Positions 63,706 through 64,000 of a DNA stretch of 64,000 nt are shown here, piece by piece. Source of the stretch: Drechmeria coniospora (Eukaryota > Ascomycota > Sordariomycetes > Hypocreales > Ophiocordycipitaceae). Position numbers and translations under genes: made by a program. Numbering within the stretch: position 1 is the stretch's first letter; each line of letters starts with the position of its first letter. A model generated the notes under the pieces. That model was not told where the DNA came from. It saw only the letters and a list, made by a program, of their open reading frames with translations, and did no database searches. The stretch covers positions 6,258,520 through 6,322,519 of the forward strand of contig NC_054389.1 of the NCBI RefSeq assembly GCF_001625195.1, given 5' to 3'.

Positions 63706-64000
63706 GTAGCGCCATGGGTTGCATGATGAGTGTCGTGCTGCAGTCACCAAGCCACGCCTGTTTCCTGGCCGTGTCGACTTGACCGCCGTACGCCTCCGAC
63801 AGTCACCCTTGCCGTCGGTGGTACGTACCTCCCAGCTAGGGATGTGACGAAATCCTCCTGCCCCCCTCCGTCCAAGGGCTGGAGGCCGACCGGCAAAGAA
63901 AACAATCCAGGGACGAGAGCGGGAAGGGGGAGGCTAGCCAGGAACCAACCGACGGAGCAGATGCTACACGCATGAGTGATACGAGGGAGATTCGCAATGC

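Larger units (their letters stand above)
61196..64000. other. Intergenic to window end
   Basis: No gene is seen in the last 2.8 kb. Contents: a 7-bp G-rich minisatellite (62614-62720), a short 10-bp CTCTGGCTCT repeat (about 63083-63110), and a GTAC repeat block (63500-63705). ORFs up to 202 codons are G/R- or S/P-rich products of these repeats. Confidence 0.5.

Noticed and set aside
1..64000. tRNA genes, CRISPR arrays, bacterial-type operons or biosynthetic clusters
   Set aside because: No GTTCRANNC-type B box within a foldable tRNA was seen by eye. Gene content is dispersed eukaryotic housekeeping with introns. No polyketide, peptide synthetase or terpene enzyme is present.

Overview
The window is nuclear DNA of a filamentous ascomycete (Pezizomycotina), most likely a sordariomycete. 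The evidence is short introns (about 55-190 nt) with GTRNGT donors and CTAAC-like branch points, GC-rich codons, fungal-only families (GH72 glucanosyltransferase, Vps62 family, Gts1-type ArfGAP, tau55-like TFIIIC subunit), and ribosomal protein gene structures typical of the group. Placement in Hypocreales is an impression from protein similarity, not a result. I see no tRNA, rRNA, transposon ORF, CRISPR array, virus or prokaryotic-style operon.

I rebuilt 19 protein-coding genes, with splice sites placed by reading frame, consensus and family alignment from memory. In order: 1-1744 (+) 3' end of a charged disordered protein; 2284-2615 (-) small secreted hydrophobin-like protein; 3863-4472 (+) ribosomal eL22; 4779-5958 (-) mitochondrial carrier; 7199-12555 (-) giant disordered protein; 17515-18069 (-) single-pass membrane protein with a PPxY motif; 19359-19726 (+) TFIIH subunit Tfb5; 19851-20792 (-) dienoyl-CoA isomerase; 22023-23554 (-) GPI-anchored GH72 glucanosyltransferase; 27752-28900 (-) GNAT acetyltransferase; 29429-32491 (-) Osh3-type oxysterol-binding protein; 36286-38642 (+) Gts1-type ArfGAP; 39333-40640 (+) TFIIIC triple-barrel subunit; 43119-44783 (+) Vps62 family; 45888-48704 (-) and 51192-52865 (-) two uncharacterised proteins; 55570-56468 (-) uL16 and 56834-57410 (+) eL30 on a shared promoter; 59251-61195 (+) coiled-coil protein.

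The genes do not form a pathway cluster. They are a housekeeping mix: translation (eL22, uL16, eL30), transcription (Tfb5, TFIIIC), membrane traffic and lipid transfer (Osh3, ArfGAP, Vps62), fatty-acid oxidation and mitochondrial transport, and cell wall or surface (GH72, hydrophobin-like).

The most unusual component is non-coding. Long intergenic stretches, above all 13.9-17.2, 24.2-26.3, 32.8-33.8 and 41.5-42.5 kb, are packed with degenerate short words built on GTAC and on a 7-bp unit TACGGAG/CTCCGTA, often palindromic. They are confined to intergenic DNA and absent from the short promoters between housekeeping genes. A second notable signal is a Tbf1-like octamer (ARCCCTAA) in both ribosomal-protein promoters and, by eye, nowhere else in the window.
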